From positions 868,001-932,000 of the forward strand of contig OY969762.1 of assembly GCA_963702835.1 (NCBI GenBank): DNA of 64,000 nucleotides. Direction: 5' to 3'. The notes beneath the pieces are model-generated. The model saw only the letters and a list, made by a program, of their open reading frames with translations, was not told where the DNA came from and did not search any database. The stretch comes from JAFGAV01 sp041479055. GTDB lineage: Bacteria > Acidobacteriota > Aminicenantia > Aminicenantales > JAFGAV01. This document shows positions 1 through 7,891 of the stretch, in pieces (position 1 is the first letter of the stretch; the number at the start of each line of letters is the position of its first letter). The position numbers and the translations under genes were made by a program.

Positions 1-584
1 TGGAATTCGAGGTCCCCCTGGGCGAGCGGGGAGACAATTATGACCGCTATGCGGTCCGTATGAAAGAGATGGAGCAGAGCCTGAGAATCATCGAGCAGGC
101 CGTCCAGCTCCTGGCCGGCTCACCGCCGGCCGTCATGCCCCCCGGATTGGAGCCCGAAGCCGCCATCAAGGACAGCCGGGTCCGGAAGCCGGACAGCCCG
201 GTGCGGCTTTCGCCCACTCTGGAGGGTTCGGAGAAGAGCCTGTATCCGGGGATCCTGGCCGACGACGGCCGGTCCATCATCCCGCCCAAAGAGGATACCT
301 ACACTTCCATCGAGGGCTTGATCCGCCATTTCAAGTTCTTCATGGCCGGGCACGGCATCAGGCCGCCCAAGGGCGAAGCCTATTTCTCCGTGGAGGGCGG
401 GAACGGCGAGGTAGGCTACTACATCGTATCGGACGGCACCGACCGGCCCTACCGCCTCCACCTCCGCGCGCCCTGCCTGCATATCCTGTCCGCCCTGGAA
501 TCGCTGATCCGGGGCCGGTACCTGGCCGACATCATCCCCACCTTCGGTTCGATGAACATCATCCTGGGGGAGCTCGACCGATGA
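1..584 (+). CDS. nuoD: NADH-quinone oxidoreductase subunit D, C-terminal part
   Basis: This is the 3' part of the 49-kDa-type subunit of respiratory complex I, which helps form the quinone-binding site in the peripheral arm. The frame is open from base 3 at the window edge. The start GDNYDRYAVR, followed by a Glu/Met-rich helix, matches the conserved family segment after the last histidine loop. The C-terminus FGSMNIILGELDR corresponds to the usual DPVFGEVDR ending, so the true stop is present and only the N-terminal half is missing. The stop overlaps the nuoE start (ATGA). nuoA-C presumably lie just upstream, outside the window. Confidence 0.93.
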   Translation, partial: EFEVPLGERGDNYDRYAVRMKEMEQSLRIIEQAVQLLAGSPPAVMPPGLEPEAAIKDSRVRKPDSPVRLSPTLEGSEKSLYPGILADDGRSIIPPKEDTYTSIEGLIRHFKFFMAGHGIRPPKGEAYFSVEGGNGEVGYYIVSDGTDRPYRLHLRAPCLHILSALESLIRGRYLADIIPTFGSMNIILGELDR

Positions 585-1054
585 GCCCCGAGATTTCGGA
601 TAAGGTCAAGCGGCAGGTCGAGGACATCCTGTCCAGGTATCCCCGTCCGCAAGCGGCTCTCCTGCCCGTCCTCCATTGCCTCCAGAAGGAGAGGGGTTTC
701 ATCTCCCCGGCCGAGGAGCAGTGGGTGGCCGAGAGGCTGAGGATCAAGCAGATCAGGGTCAGGGAGGTGGTGACCTTCTACACCATGTTCCTGCAGCGGC
801 CGGTAGGTAGATATCACCTGCAGGTCTGCAGCAACCTGAGCTGCGCGCTGGAAGGGGGAGACGACCTGCAAGCCTATTTGGAGAACAGGCTGGGGATCAG
901 GACGGGCGAAACAACGGCTGACGGCCGCTTCACCCTGTCCCAGGTCGAGTGCCTGGGCGCCTGCGATGAGGCACCCTGCCTGATGGTCAATCTTGACTAT
1001 CACACCCGGCTCGACCGGGACAAGGTGGACCGTCTGCTCCGGGAACTAGACTGA
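581..1054 (+). CDS. nuoE: NADH-quinone oxidoreductase subunit E (24-kDa, [2Fe-2S])
   Basis: This is the thioredoxin-fold [2Fe-2S] subunit (cluster N1a) of the NADH dehydrogenase module. All four ligands are visible: Cys83 and Cys88 in VCSNLSC and Cys124 and Cys128 in VECLGAC, the family pattern C-x4-C...C-x3-C. The N-terminal helical part with LHCLQKERGFIS is typical. At 157 aa it has the usual family length. It overlaps nuoD by 4 bp and is followed by nuoF after one base, so it is translationally coupled within the nuo operon. Confidence 0.97.
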   Translation: MSPEISDKVKRQVEDILSRYPRPQAALLPVLHCLQKERGFISPAEEQWVAERLRIKQIRVREVVTFYTMFLQRPVGRYHLQVCSNLSCALEGGDDLQAYLENRLGIRTGETTADGRFTLSQVECLGACDEAPCLMVNLDYHTRLDRDKVDRLLRELD

Positions 1055-1055
1055 G

Positions 1056-2294
1056 ATGACCGCCGAACAGGTGCTGACCCGCGATTTCGAGCTGGAAGGG
1101 TTGCGCCACATAGAGACGTACCTGAGCCGGGGAGGCTACCGGGCCGCGGTCAAGGCGCTTAAGGAGATGACCCCCCCGGCGGTGCTGGAAGAGATGAAGA
1201 AAGCCAACTTGAGGGGCCGTGGGGGAGCCGGCTTTCCGGCCGGCCTTAAATGGAGTTTTGTCCCGGCCCAGACGGACAAGCCCAAGTACCTGTGCGTCAA
1301 CGCCGATGAGGGAGAGCCGGGAACATTTAAGGACCGTTTTCTGATGAGCCACAATCCGCATCTCCTGCTGGAGGGGATGATCATCGCTTCCTACTGTGTC
1401 GGAATCCAGAAAGCCTACATCTACATCCGGGGTGAATACGAGGCCGTGGCCCAACGCCTGGAGCAGGCCGTGGCTGAAGCAGCGGCCAAAGGTTTCCTGG
1501 GCTCCAACGTGGCCGGCACTGGATTTTGCCTGGACGTGCGTGTCCACCGGGGAGCGGGCGCCTATATTTGCGGCGAGGAAACCGCCCTGCTTGAATCGCT
1601 GGAGGGCAAACGGGGACACCCCCGGCTTAAGCCGCCCTTCCCCGCCTCGGTCGGTCTGTTCCACTGCCCGACCGTCATCAACAACGTGGAAACGATCTGC
1701 AACATCCCCTTTATCATACTCCGCGGCGCCGAGGCGTTCACCGGATTGGGGCGGCCTCGGGACGGCGGGACACGGATCTTTGGGGTGAGCGGTCCGGTCG
1801 AGAGGCCGGGCTGCTACGAGTTGCCCGTGGGCACCCCTTTGCGAGAAATCATCTTCCACCATGCCGGCGGGATGAAAGACGGCAAGCGGCTCAAAGCGGT
1901 CATACCGGGCGGCATGTCGGCTCCCGTGCTCGGCGAGGATGAGATCGACATCCCCATGGATTGCGAGTCGCTCGCCGCCGCGGGCTCGATGCTGGGTTCG
2001 GGCGCCATCATCGTCATCGACCAGGCGACCCCCATGCTGAAAGTCCTGGCCAAGGTCGCCAAGTTCTACGCTCATGAGTCCTGCGGCCAGTGCACGCCCT
2101 GCCGCATCGGGACATCGTGGATCCTCAAGATCGTCCGCCGCCTGGCCTCCGGACAGGGGCGCAAGGGCGATGTCGAAGAGATCAGGCGACTGGCCTCCGG
2201 GATCAAGGGGTTGACGCTCTGTCCCCTAGGCGATGCGGCGGCCCTGCCCATCCTGGCCCTGGTCACGAAATTCCGGAGCGAGCTCGAAACATGA
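1056..2294 (+). CDS. nuoF: NADH-quinone oxidoreductase subunit F (NADH/FMN-binding)
   Basis: This 412-aa flavoprotein oxidises NADH on FMN and passes electrons to the N3 [4Fe-4S] cluster. The glycine-rich GRGGAGFPAGLKW, the NADEGEPGTFKDR segment and GAGAYICGEETALL are the NADH/FMN-binding signatures. SCGQCTPCR at about residues 342-350 plus a Cys in LCPLGD near 389 supply the [4Fe-4S] ligands. Length and motif order are normal for the family. The stop overlaps the nuoG start (ATGA). There is no sign of damage. Confidence 0.98.
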   Translation: MTAEQVLTRDFELEGLRHIETYLSRGGYRAAVKALKEMTPPAVLEEMKKANLRGRGGAGFPAGLKWSFVPAQTDKPKYLCVNADEGEPGTFKDRFLMSHNPHLLLEGMIIASYCVGIQKAYIYIRGEYEAVAQRLEQAVAEAAAKGFLGSNVAGTGFCLDVRVHRGAGAYICGEETALLESLEGKRGHPRLKPPFPASVGLFHCPTVINNVETICNIPFIILRGAEAFTGLGRPRDGGTRIFGVSGPVERPGCYELPVGTPLREIIFHHAGGMKDGKRLKAVIPGGMSAPVLGEDEIDIPMDCESLAAAGSMLGSGAIIVIDQATPMLKVLAKVAKFYAHESCGQCTPCRIGTSWILKIVRRLASGQGRKGDVEEIRRLASGIKGLTLCPLGDAAALPILALVTKFRSELET

Positions 2295-3847
2295 ACCCCC
2301 TGGCGAATATCGTCCTGGACGGCAAGCCTTTGCAGGTGGAACCCGGCCTGACCATTCTGAAGGCCGCCCAGCAAGCCGGGATTCACATTCCCCATCTCTG
2401 CTACCATCCCGCCTTTGCTCCCGAGGGCAGCTGCCGGCTGTGTGCGGTGGAGATTGAAGGGCTGCCCAAACTGGAGCTGGCCTGCGCTACCGTGGTTCGG
2501 GATGGCATGAAAGTCTCCACCGAAAGCCCTCGGGTGGCCGAGGCCAGGCGCTCCGTTTTGGAGTTCCTTCTGGCCGAGCATCCCCTGGACTGTCCCATCT
2601 GCGACAAAGCGGGGGACTGCAAGCTTCAAGATTACTACGAAGCCTATGGGCTTGGCGCCGGACGATTCTCCGAAACCAAGGACCGCAAGAACAAGAAGGT
2701 GCTTCTGGGCCGGAACCTGATCCTCGACCGGGAGCGCTGTGTTCTATGCACGCGCTGCGTCCGTTTTCTAAACGAGGTGACCCGGACCGCCGAGCTGGGC
2801 GTGTTCGAGAGGGGAGTGAGGTCCGAGATCGGCCTGTTGGAAGGCGGGCCGGTGGACAACAATTACTCGGGCTGCCTCGCCGAGATCTGCCCGGTGGGCG
2901 CCATCACCGACACGGACTTCCGCTTCAAGACAAGAAACTGGTTTCTCCGCACGGGGGAGTCCCTCTGCCCGCTGTGCAGCCGGGGCTGCAACATTTTAGT
3001 CGAGCATCATCCCGGCTTTCCGAGAGTTCCGCACTCCCAGAAGGTCTATCGCCTGGGGTCCCGGGCGAACGAGCGAGTGAACGGTCCGTGGATCTGCGAC
3101 CGGGGCCGGTACGGCTACGGCTATCTGCAACAAAGCCGAGGCGAGGTTGTCTCCGGCCCGGCCGCCGGCCGCCCGGGTTCTCAAGCGTTTGAGGAGGGCC
3201 TGGATTTCATCGTTCAAAAATTGAAAAAGATGCAGTTTATGAAAAGGCAGGCCCGCACGGCCGTGGTTGTCTCCGACTGGCTGAGCAACGAAGAGCTGTT
3301 TCTGGCCCGCGCCGTTTTCGGCAGGGACCTGGCCGGCTGCCGATTCCATCTCTGCGGCCCGCCGGACGGGCAGGGAGACGGATTCCTGCTGACGGCCGAG
3401 AGAAGCCCCAACCGCCGGGGCGCCCGGGAGATCGGTTTTCATACGGACGAGTTCAGGCTGGATGACCTGACCCGGGAGACCGATGTTCTAGTCGTTTTCG
3501 GCCCCTTCCTGGCGGAGCGTTTCACGCTCCCCGACATCAGGACGGCTTTGGCCTCGGTAGAGATCAAGGTCCTGTTCACTCCGCAGTGGAATGGGCTGGA
3601 GACGGCCTTCGACCTGGTCCTGCCCACGGCCCATCCGGCGGAGAAGGACGGGTCGTTCACCAACCTGGAGGGCTTGGTCCAGAGCTTCTCGGCCGTTCTC
3701 GAGCCGCGGGGCGCGGCCCGGGCCGAATGGAGGATTCTGGCCGATCTGGGGAGGAGGCTCGGCCTGAACTTTAGCTTCTACCAGCCGTTCCACAGCGCTC
3801 CGGCCGTCCGGGCGGCGTTGAAGAAAGATATTCCCTTTTTCGCTTAA
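2291..3847 (+). CDS. nuoG: NADH-quinone oxidoreductase subunit G, short form
   Basis: This iron-sulfur subunit carries electrons through the peripheral arm. I start it at the ATG overlapping the nuoF stop, giving 518 aa; the open frame extends upstream inside nuoF, but those residues are unrelated. In order it has a [2Fe-2S] ferredoxin domain (CYHP...SCRLC), the His-Cys [4Fe-4S] motif HPLDCPICDKAGDC, a second cluster CVLCTRC with a later CP, and an N7-type motif CPLCSRGC with the downstream WICDRGRY. The C-terminal molybdopterin-oxidoreductase-like region is cut down to roughly 290 aa. It keeps the late motif PAEKDGSFTNLEG but lacks much of the usual core, whereas NuoG is commonly 700-900 aa. 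No frameshift is apparent. Confidence 0.93.
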   Translation: MNPLANIVLDGKPLQVEPGLTILKAAQQAGIHIPHLCYHPAFAPEGSCRLCAVEIEGLPKLELACATVVRDGMKVSTESPRVAEARRSVLEFLLAEHPLDCPICDKAGDCKLQDYYEAYGLGAGRFSETKDRKNKKVLLGRNLILDRERCVLCTRCVRFLNEVTRTAELGVFERGVRSEIGLLEGGPVDNNYSGCLAEICPVGAITDTDFRFKTRNWFLRTGESLCPLCSRGCNILVEHHPGFPRVPHSQKVYRLGSRANERVNGPWICDRGRYGYGYLQQSRGEVVSGPAAGRPGSQAFEEGLDFIVQKLKKMQFMKRQARTAVVVSDWLSNEELFLARAVFGRDLAGCRFHLCGPPDGQGDGFLLTAERSPNRRGAREIGFHTDEFRLDDLTRETDVLVVFGPFLAERFTLPDIRTALASVEIKVLFTPQWNGLETAFDLVLPTAHPAEKDGSFTNLEGLVQSFSAVLEPRGAARAEWRILADLGRRLGLNFSFYQPFHSAPAVRAALKKDIPFFA

Positions 3848-3851
3848 GGCC

Positions 3852-4925
3852 ATGACAGACGTTCTCATCATCTTGATCAAGACCGTTTGTGCTCTGGTCT
3901 GGCTCCTGATGCTGACTCTCTACTTGACCTGGGCCGAACGGAAGGAGAGCGCCGTCATTCAGGACCGGATCGGGGCCAACCGGGCCAACATCCTGGGCCT
4001 GCGGCTGATCGGCCTGTTCCAGCCCTTCGCCGACGCCATAAAGATGATCTTTAAAGAGGATTTCACCCCGCGCTTCTCCAGGAAGTTTCTCCACACCCTG
4101 GCTCCTTTCCTCTCTTTTTTCTTCGTGGCGGTGACCGTGGCGGCAGTGCCCTTCGGCGGCCAAATCCGGGTCGGCGGACGCACCATCGCCCTCCACATCC
4201 TGGACATGGACGTCAGCTTGCTTTTTATCCTGGCCATGCTTAGCTTGGGCATCTACGGCATTCTGCTCAGCGGCTGGTCCTCCAACAACCGCTACGCCCT
4301 GCTGGGCGGCATCCGCGGCGCGGCCCAGCTCATTTCTTATGAGGTGGCCCTGGGCCTGTCGTTGGTGGGCCTGGTCATGGTCTATCCCTCGCTGCGATTG
4401 ACGCAGATCGTCTCCGAGCAGGGCCGCTTGCTGTTCGGCTTTTTGCCCAAATGGGGCATTTTTCTTCAACCCCTCGGGTTTTTCATCTTTTTCGTGGCCG
4501 CCCTGGCCGAGACAAAACGCGTTCCCTTCGACCTGCCCGAGGGCGAGTCGGAGATCATCGGCTTCTTTACCGAGTATAGCGGCCTGAAGTGGGGACTGTT
4601 CATGTTCACCGACTTCATGGAGATCGTCATCATCTCCTGTCTGGCCGCCACACTCTTTTTCGGCGGTTGGCAGGTCCCTTGGCTGGGGCCGCAGGGTTTT
4701 GTTTTTCCTTGGGGAGGACAGTGGCCCATTCCCTCCTGGTTGGTCACCGTTTTTCAAGTCCTGGCCTTCAACCTCAAGGTCTTTTTCTTCTGCTGGCTGC
4801 AGATCCTCATTCGCTGGACCTATCCTCGCCTGCGTTATGATCAATTGATGGACTTGGGCTGGAAGGCTCTCATCCCGCTGAGCCTGCTGAACATCCTTCT
4901 CACGGCGATTATGCTGAGGATCTGA
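3852..4925 (+). CDS. nuoH: NADH-quinone oxidoreductase subunit H
   Basis: This is the membrane subunit at the junction of the peripheral and membrane arms, contributing to the quinone chamber. The 357-aa protein is strongly hydrophobic with about eight membrane segments. It contains the family signatures AERKESAVIQDRIGANR (N-terminal loop) and ETKRVPFDLPEGESEIIGF, the acidic loop implicated in quinone and proton coupling. It begins four bases after nuoG and ends just before nuoI. Length is standard. Confidence 0.97.
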   Translation: MTDVLIILIKTVCALVWLLMLTLYLTWAERKESAVIQDRIGANRANILGLRLIGLFQPFADAIKMIFKEDFTPRFSRKFLHTLAPFLSFFFVAVTVAAVPFGGQIRVGGRTIALHILDMDVSLLFILAMLSLGIYGILLSGWSSNNRYALLGGIRGAAQLISYEVALGLSLVGLVMVYPSLRLTQIVSEQGRLLFGFLPKWGIFLQPLGFFIFFVAALAETKRVPFDLPEGESEIIGFFTEYSGLKWGLFMFTDFMEIVIISCLAATLFFGGWQVPWLGPQGFVFPWGGQWPIPSWLVTVFQVLAFNLKVFFFCWLQILIRWTYPRLRYDQLMDLGWKALIPLSLLNILLTAIMLRI

Positions 4926-4926
4926 C

Positions 4927-5400
4927 ATGAAACAAGCCTTCATCACCCTGTGGGAGATCCTGAGGGGCAGCCTCATCACCGCCCGACACTTCTGCGTCAA
5001 CATGACCTTCCACACGCTGCGCCTGTTCCGGCTGACCAAGCGCCGGGGCGCGGTGACCATCCAATACCCGGAAGTGAAGAAGATGCTCTCCCCGCGGCAC
5101 CGGAGCCTTCACCGGCTGATGAAGCGGGAGGGGAGCGACAAGCCGCGCTGTGTGGCCTGCCTGCTGTGCGCCACGGTCTGCCCCTCGGAATGCATCCAGG
5201 TCGAGGCGGCCGAGGACCCGGACCCCGATATCCAAAAGGTCCCCGCCCGTTTCGTCATCGACCTCAGCCGCTGTTGTTTCTGCGGGTTCTGTGTCGAGGC
5301 CTGCCCCGAGGACGCCCTGCGCATGGACACCGGCCGGATCGACCTGGCCGAGTACGACCGCGACAGCCTGGTCTATGAATTGGACCGCCTGCTCAGATGA
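4927..5400 (+). CDS. nuoI: NADH-quinone oxidoreductase subunit I (2x[4Fe-4S])
   Basis: This 157-aa ferredoxin-like subunit carries clusters N6a and N6b next to the quinone site. Two complete 4Fe-4S motifs are visible: CVACLLCATVCP and CCFCGFCVEACP. The N-terminal amphipathic stretch before them is typical of NuoI. It follows nuoH directly and its stop overlaps the start of the next gene (ATGA), so the operon continues into a metallo-hydrolase instead of into nuoJ, which lies elsewhere in this window. Confidence 0.96.
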   Translation: MKQAFITLWEILRGSLITARHFCVNMTFHTLRLFRLTKRRGAVTIQYPEVKKMLSPRHRSLHRLMKREGSDKPRCVACLLCATVCPSECIQVEAAEDPDPDIQKVPARFVIDLSRCCFCGFCVEACPEDALRMDTGRIDLAEYDRDSLVYELDRLLR

Positions 5401-6245
5401 AGACTGAAGCGCTCCAGGTGGGTCATTTCCGGGTCACCGGACTGCGCGATGGCCTGTTTTCCCTGGACGGGGGGGCCATGTTCGGGGTTGTGCCCAAGAC
5501 CCTGTGGGCTCGCCGGTTCCCCGCCGATAACCAGAACCGCATCATTCTCGGCCTGAATTCTTTTCTCATCAAAACGCCGGACACCCTGGTCCTGGTCGAA
5601 ACCGGCATCGGCGCCGGCCTGGGCGATCGTTTGTCCGAGCTTTACAGTGTCGTTCATGAGCCGGGCCTCCTGCCCAGCCTGGCCCGGCTCGGTTTCGGCC
5701 CCCAGGACATCGATATCGTCGTCAACACTCACCTCCATTTCGACCATTGCGCCGGAAACATCCGGAAGTCGGAGCGGGGCGAGCCCGGGCCGACTTTCGC
5801 CCAGGCCAAATATGTCATTCAGAAAGGGGAGTGGCAGGCGGCCCTTAACCCCAATGAAAGGGATAAGAGCTCTTATGTAAAGGACAATTTTCTTCCCCTG
5901 GAAAGCGCCGGGGCCCTCTGGCTGGTAGAGGGCGATACGCTCCTGTGCCCGGGCGTTTCAGTCGTCCTGGCGCCCGGCCACACCCTTTGCCACCAATGCG
6001 TCAAGGTCGAATCCGGGGGGAATGTCCTTTTCATTCTGGGCGATCTTGTTCCTACCGCCGCTCACGTCCGAACATCGTACGTTATGAGCTATGACCTCTA
6101 TCCTCTGCAAACCATGGCCACCAAGAAAAGGTTTTATGAAGAGGGCTTGGCGGCCGGCTGGATTTTTGCTTTCGTTCACGACCCGGAACATTTTTTCGGG
6201 CGGGTGGCCAGGGCGGAAGGCAAGTACGATTTTCGGCCGCTGTAG
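5397..6245 (+). CDS. MBL-fold metallo-hydrolase (lactonase-like)
   Basis: A 282-aa metallo-beta-lactamase-fold hydrolase, substrate unknown. The metal ligands are clear: HLHFDHCAG (HxHxDH), the His in APGHTLCHQ, and the Asp in LGDLVPTAAH, giving a dinuclear zinc-type site. The layout resembles AttM/AiiA-like lactonases and generic cytosolic MBL hydrolases; no signal peptide is visible. Its start overlaps the nuoI stop, so it is probably co-transcribed with the nuo genes, though nothing in the sequence links its function to complex I. Substrate assignment would be a guess. Confidence 0.85.
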   Translation: MKTEALQVGHFRVTGLRDGLFSLDGGAMFGVVPKTLWARRFPADNQNRIILGLNSFLIKTPDTLVLVETGIGAGLGDRLSELYSVVHEPGLLPSLARLGFGPQDIDIVVNTHLHFDHCAGNIRKSERGEPGPTFAQAKYVIQKGEWQAALNPNERDKSSYVKDNFLPLESAGALWLVEGDTLLCPGVSVVLAPGHTLCHQCVKVESGGNVLFILGDLVPTAAHVRTSYVMSYDLYPLQTMATKKRFYEEGLAAGWIFAFVHDPEHFFGRVARAEGKYDFRPL

Positions 6246-6318
6246 CTGAAATTTATCCGGGGGGGATGATTTCCCAGAAAATCATCTCCTGTCCTTGACC
6301 TGACATTCAAGAAGAGGA

Positions 6319-6432
6319 GGGGTCCTGTCGCGGCCGACCTTTCCGGAGACACCAACCTTTGCCCCCCTTGTTTCAGCAAGGGGGGCTAGAGGGGGATAAA
6401 TAGAATAAAAAGAATTTATTGGGTGTCTCCGG
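6319..6432. repeat. Structured dispersed repeat, copy 1
   Basis: The 266-bp gap between the MBL gene and the convergent glycosyltransferase holds no convincing gene. It does hold a nested palindromic element. An outer stem of 11 bp is formed by CCGGAGACACC (6343-6353) and GGTGTCTCCGG (6422-6432). Inside it is a GC-rich hairpin with a 10-bp stem (6361-6370 with 6377-6386, loop TTTCAG), followed by a GGGGGATAAATA tract. The 24 bases at 6319-6342 recur as an exact inverted copy near 42608-42631, and the stem/hairpin layout recurs at 42411-42496. It looks like a MITE- or REP-type non-coding element; it may also act as a bidirectional terminator here. Confidence 0.75.
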
Positions 6433-6511
6433 CCATGCCAGGCTGTGGGCGGGCGGGGACTAGCGCCGTGCCACCCCTCCCCATGATGCAAGGGTGCGGA
6501 GATGATTTCCC

Positions 6512-7687
6512 TTAATGAGCCCACATACGGATGAAGCGGTAGTGATAGGTGTGGAAGTAGATACGGAGGAGAGTCATCAGCACCAGAACTGCCCCCAGGT
6601 AGAGGGGCAATAAAGCCCTTCGCTTCTCCAAGAACCGCCGAAGAGATTGTTTCCTCCGGACCAGACTCCAGGCCCCGGCCGCAGTGAGAAGGACATAGGC
6701 CGGAAAAATGTAGCGGTCGGCCCTGCGGTCGAAGAACGAAAAGAAAAGGATGATCAGGGCTGAGGCCGCCAGGGTGAGTTGCAGGAACCGTTCCCGAAGA
6801 AGGCCGCTTTTATCCTTGGCCGAGCGGAAGAGGGCATAGATAAGAATAAACACCCAAGGCGCCGCAAACCAGAGCGTGCGGGCCAGATACCAGACAAGGT
6901 TGTAAGCCTTGACCAGAGGCCGGAAGCCGGCTTCCATGGCCTTACCCCCCTGAAAATTGAGATAGGCTTGAAGAAAGCTGACTCCGCCGGTTGAGGCCCG
7001 GTACCATAGCTCAAACCCGGCCATGGCCGCCAGCGCCAGCAAATGGCCGGACAAGATGAGCAGGAAGGTTCGGCGCTTTCGGGAAATGATCAGCCAAAAA
7101 GCCAAGGAGCAGAGGCTCAGGGTCAGGGCGCTGACTCCCTTGATGAATACGGCCAGCAGCAGGGCCGCCCCATAGAGGGCCCAGTAGCGCCAGGATTCCT
7201 CCTGGCGGGAAAGGCCGTACAGCCCGGCCGCCACGGCTAAGGCCAGGGGCAGCTCCTGGTTAGCCCTCATCAAGTACTGGACGAAGATGGGCGTCAGGAC
7301 AAAGGCGAAGACCGCCGCCCAGCCGGCCTCCGGACCGCTGAATCGGCGCAGCAAGCCATAGAGGGCGTACAGCAGCAGGAACAGATAAAGGAAGTTGGCG
7401 CACAGCGGAGCGGACCGGCCGGGGATTCCCAGGCGGACCAGGGCAGCCGGTAGCCAGAAGATGCCGGGCGGATGGTCGCGGAAATAACCGAAGTTATCTC
7501 CATGGCCCCACCATTCCGGCGAGCCCCAGCGGCTCAAAGGCTGGCGCGCCAATTTTTGGGAGATGCTGTGGTAGGCGGACGAATCGGAATCATGATATTC
7601 ATAGGGAAAAACCACGGCAGACAGGCAGAGGAGAAGAAAGGTGATCAGCAAAATGAGCCCCGACCGAAGATTTTCTTTAATGATCAT
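6512..7687 (-). CDS. GT39/ArnT-like membrane glycosyltransferase
   Basis: A 391-aa polytopic membrane protein with roughly ten hydrophobic segments. The first extracytoplasmic loop carries an acidic DSDSSAY motif followed by RDHPPGIFWLP, the arrangement seen in GT-C glycosyltransferases of the GT39/GT83 (PMT/ArnT) group that use polyprenyl-phosphate sugars. The C-terminus is a short basic tail. It stands alone, transcribed toward the nuo operon. Sugar donor and acceptor cannot be told from sequence; lipid or protein glycosylation at the envelope is the likely role. The start ATG has a modest AGG-type ribosome binding site. Confidence 0.75.
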   Translation of the reverse strand: MIIKENLRSGLILLITFLLLCLSAVVFPYEYHDSDSSAYHSISQKLARQPLSRWGSPEWWGHGDNFGYFRDHPPGIFWLPAALVRLGIPGRSAPLCANFLYLFLLLYALYGLLRRFSGPEAGWAAVFAFVLTPIFVQYLMRANQELPLALAVAAGLYGLSRQEESWRYWALYGAALLLAVFIKGVSALTLSLCSLAFWLIISRKRRTFLLILSGHLLALAAMAGFELWYRASTGGVSFLQAYLNFQGGKAMEAGFRPLVKAYNLVWYLARTLWFAAPWVFILIYALFRSAKDKSGLLRERFLQLTLAASALIILFFSFFDRRADRYIFPAYVLLTAAGAWSLVRRKQSLRRFLEKRRALLPLYLGAVLVLMTLLRIYFHTYHYRFIRMWAH

Positions 7688-7790
7688 AAGACCTGCCGGG
7701 CCCGTATTCTAATATTCTTTTTTCCAGAGCGCAAATGCCAAATCCATCCTTCTCGCCACAAACTGGGGAAAAAGAGATGCTTCCAGAAAA

Positions 7791-7822
7791 TGGATGAATT
7801 TTCCGGTGAAAATCATTATAAT
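7791..7822 (+). promoter_or_regulatory. Candidate promoter for malic enzyme
   Basis: A perfect TATAAT box at 7817-7822 lies about 70 bp upstream of the malic enzyme start in the divergent gap 7688-7891. The -35 side is poor (TGGATG or ATGAAT at 17-20 bp). The gene itself has a strong Shine-Dalgarno AGGAGGAAC. Confidence 0.35.
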
Positions 7823-7891
7823 AGGGCTTCTTTTTTCGGGCATTCATTCTCAGGCACCCCGGGCAGGGGATAGGAAGGAGGAACTCATCCC

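Noticed and set aside
2090..2290. Upstream extension of nuoG into nuoF
   Set aside because: The frame is open, but the 67 extra residues are the out-of-frame reading of the nuoF C-terminus; the NuoG ferredoxin domain starts at ATG 2291, which overlaps the nuoF stop.
3771..5060. Minus-strand open frame opposite nuoH and nuoI
   Set aside because: It covers genes with clear complex I motifs, has no recognisable domain and no ribosome binding site; composition is Gln/Glu/Asp-rich antisense sequence.
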